A stretch of 64,000 nucleotides of DNA from Schleiferiaceae bacterium (GTDB lineage: Bacteria; Bacteroidota; Bacteroidia; Flavobacteriales; Schleiferiaceae), in assembly GCA_018401735.1 (NCBI GenBank), contig JAGYKI010000005.1:1-64000 (forward strand). The letters run 5' to 3'. Of the stretch, positions 62,317 through 64,000 are shown piece after piece (within the stretch, counting starts at the first letter, position 1; each line of letters opens with the position of its first letter). A program made the translations under genes and the position numbers. The notes beneath the pieces are model-generated. The model did not search any database. It was not told the DNA's origin and saw nothing but the letters and a program-made list of their open reading frames with translations.

Positions 62317-64000
62317 TGAGACAACTCGGCTTCTATATTGCACTTTTCCTGAGCTTTAGCAGTTTGGCTCAGGTTAGTTTTACTGTTAGCGTAGCAAGCA
62401 AAAATGTGCAGCAAGGACAGCGCTTTGCAGTAGAATTTAAAGTAAACCAAAGGGGCGAAAGCTTTCAAGCCCCAGACTTTAACGGCTTTAGCGTTTTGGG
62501 TGGGCCTAATACTTCGGTAAGCACCTATATGGATAATAGTGGCACCCGTTTTAACCTTACCTACAGCTATATTTTACAAGCCAATAATTTAGGGAAATTT
62601 ACGATTGGCCCTGCTTATATAAAAACTGGTGGACAAACTTACCGTACGGAAAGTATTGATATAACTGTTAGCGAGAAAAGGGAAGTGGGGCAGCAAAATC
62701 CCAAAAATGAAGATCTTATTTTAAAAGGTCTTGTTTCGAAGCAAAGCGTTTACCAGGGTGAACCCATCTATGCCCGTTACCGCCTTTATTTTCGAACTGA
62801 AATTGGCCAACACAGCTTTAGAGAAGAACCTAATTTTAAAGGATTCTACCGCGAAAATATCAACGAAAAACGCATTGAAACGAGCGAAGAGTATATTAAT
62901 GGTCAGCGCTATGTGGCAGCCGATTTACAAAAAATGGTCCTTATTCCGCAGCAGGCAGGCGAACTAAAACCGGGTAATATTGGCCTTAATGTTCCCATTC
63001 GCATCAATTCGGGCCGGCGCGACTTTTTTGGCTTTCCTATAACCCGTACCAGTACCGAAGAGCTAAACGCAGACTTCCCGACCATTGAAGTTAAGCCGCT
63101 TCCCGACAAGGGTAAACCTGATAATTTTAGTGGCGCTGTAGGGCGTTACGATTTTAAGGTGAGCCTAAGCGAGACCGAGATAAGCACCGACGAAAGCATT
63201 ACCCTGCGCCTCGAAATAAATGGCACAGGAAATATTAAACTCGCCGACATTCCCCAACCCGAATTTCCCCAAGCCTTCGAGGTTTTCGATCCTGAAATTA
63301 CTGAACGCAGTAATGTGGGCTCTTACGGAATGAAAGGTTCTAAAGTGATTGAATATCTGCTTGTACCGCGTTACGGCGGCACCTATAAAATTGATCCGAT
63401 TGCATTCAGCTATTTTAACCCGCAAAGCAAATCTTACGAAACCATTAGTAGCGATAGCTACGAAATTAAGGTTAAAGGTGGCCAAGTTTCGCCCAATTTG
63501 GCGGGTCAAGCCCAGATGGGCAGCAATGAAAAAGAAGAGGTGAATTTTATTTCGAAAGAAATTCTATTTATTAAAACCAAAGCAGGCAGGTGGCTAAAAA
63601 ATGACGACCAATTTTGGTTGAGCCAAGGTTTTTGGGGTAGCCTAAGTCTACTTCTTCTCATTAATTTGGGCCTGTATTTCTTTTGGACAAAAGAGAATAA
63701 TAAACGTGCAAACCCCAGCGCTTTACGCGAACAAAAAGCTGCCAAAAAAGCCGCCAAACGACTGAAAAACGCTAAAAAAGCCCTCGATCAAAATCAAGCG
63801 GCAGAATTCTACCAAGCCTTATTGGAGGCCCTTTGGGGTTATTTTTCTGACAAGCTGAAAATGCCCGCTCACGAACAGTCGCGCGAAAGATTACTAGAAG
63901 AATTAGGCCAGCGCGGTCTTTCCAGCCCTACTCAAATACGCTTAGAAAAAATTATTGAGCAAGCAGAAATGGCGCGCTACACCCAAGCTACCATGACGAA
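62316..64000 (+). CDS. batD: BatD, N-terminal part (cut by window edge)
   Basis: An open frame of 561 codons from ATG 62316 to the window end with no stop. It has a Sec signal (LFLSFSSLAQ). Repeated Ig-like domains follow, with the family pattern VQQGQRFAVEFKV, a FSVLGGPNTSVSTYM block, SVYQGEPIYARYRLYF and ETEISTDESITLRLEI. A transmembrane helix (about residues 443-459, WGSLSLLLLINLGLYFF) and a basic cytoplasmic tail (AKKAAKRLKNAKKALDQ) come next. BatD is the large membrane protein of the aerotolerance operon. The C-terminus is beyond the edge. Confidence 0.9.
   Translation, partial: MRQLGFYIALFLSFSSLAQVSFTVSVASKNVQQGQRFAVEFKVNQRGESFQAPDFNGFSVLGGPNTSVSTYMDNSGTRFNLTYSYILQANNLGKFTIGPAYIKTGGQTYRTESIDITVSEKREVGQQNPKNEDLILKGLVSKQSVYQGEPIYARYRLYFRTEIGQHSFREEPNFKGFYRENINEKRIETSEEYINGQRYVAADLQKMVLIPQQAGELKPGNIGLNVPIRINSGRRDFFGFPITRTSTEELNADFPTIEVKPLPDKGKPDNFSGAVGRYDFKVSLSETEISTDESITLRLEINGTGNIKLADIPQPEFPQAFEVFDPEITERSNVGSYGMKGSKVIEYLLVPRYGGTYKIDPIAFSYFNPQSKSYETISSDSYEIKVKGGQVSPNLAGQAQMGSNEKEEVNFISKEILFIKTKAGRWLKNDDQFWLSQGFWGSLSLLLLINLGLYFFWTKENNKRANPSALREQKAAKKAAKRLKNAKKALDQNQAAEFYQALLEALWGYFSDKLKMPAHEQSRERLLEELGQRGLSSPTQIRLEKIIEQAEMARYTQATMT

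Noticed and set aside
1..64000. tRNA, rRNA and CRISPR features
   Set aside because: No T-loop-like or rRNA-like segments and no regular short-repeat arrays were found by reading; a covariance-model search was not possible.

Overview
The window looks like a chromosome segment of a marine or aquatic Bacteroidota (Flavobacteriia/Flavobacteriales-like) bacterium. The evidence is three secreted proteins ending in type A type IX secretion (T9SS) sorting domains, a decayed gene with a gliding-motility/type B (CHU_C) end, the moxR-DUF58-batABCD aerotolerance operon, an S46 dipeptidyl-peptidase, a CGC-type bacilliredoxin, PdeM, and promoters of the Bacteroidota type (TAnnTTTG -7 box). Base composition is moderate to AT-rich and gene density is high. 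No rRNA, tRNA, CRISPR array or prophage was seen.

Layout. 1-7.7 kb: start of methylmalonyl-CoA epimerase (cut by the window edge), an MsbA-type ABC exporter, then a divergent tripartite RND efflux operon (adaptor, pump, TolC-like channel). 7.7-14.5 kb: a sugar-epimerase-like protein convergent with a four-gene polysaccharide-type operon (methyltransferase, O-antigen ligase/polymerase-like protein, Wzz-like protein, winged-helix nucleotidyltransferase), then a TPR-membrane-HTH regulator. 14.5-20.2 kb: a heavily frameshifted relic of a large T9SS type B surface protein behind an intact 1072-residue LamG/beta-propeller T9SS protein.

20.4-30.5 kb is a starch/maltodextrin locus: an XRE regulator, two GH13 amylases and an MFS sugar transporter in one operon, a convergent SusA-like GH13 enzyme, and a divergent T9SS-exported protein made of four starch-binding-like modules. 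No SusC/SusD pair is present in the window. Two near-identical ~268-bp elements with inverted ends sit in direct orientation on either side of the amylase-amylase-transporter operon, and single ends of the same family are scattered through six other intergenic regions. A similar 15-bp partly palindromic motif lies 31-33 bp upstream of the first amylase and of the starch-binding protein gene, suggesting co-regulation.

30.6-56.1 kb is mixed housekeeping and surface biology: bacilliredoxin, tadA, aspS, a CLC channel/transporter with CBS domains, a sortilin-like T9SS protein, GNAT, purQ, a DUF4173-like membrane protein, a thioredoxin-like protein, an unrecognised 698-residue secreted protein, propionyl-CoA carboxylase beta subunit (same pathway as the epimerase at the left edge), a Spy/CpxP-like protein, an SDR, a cystathionine gamma-synthase/lyase, an S46 peptidase, an MltF-like lytic transglycosylase, PdeM and a hybrid histidine kinase. 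56.7-64 kb is the tightly overlapping moxR/bat operon, running off the right edge inside batD.

The parts most worth following are the inverted-end repeat family and its relation to the starch operon and the XRE gene, the shared promoter motif, and the decayed type B surface protein.
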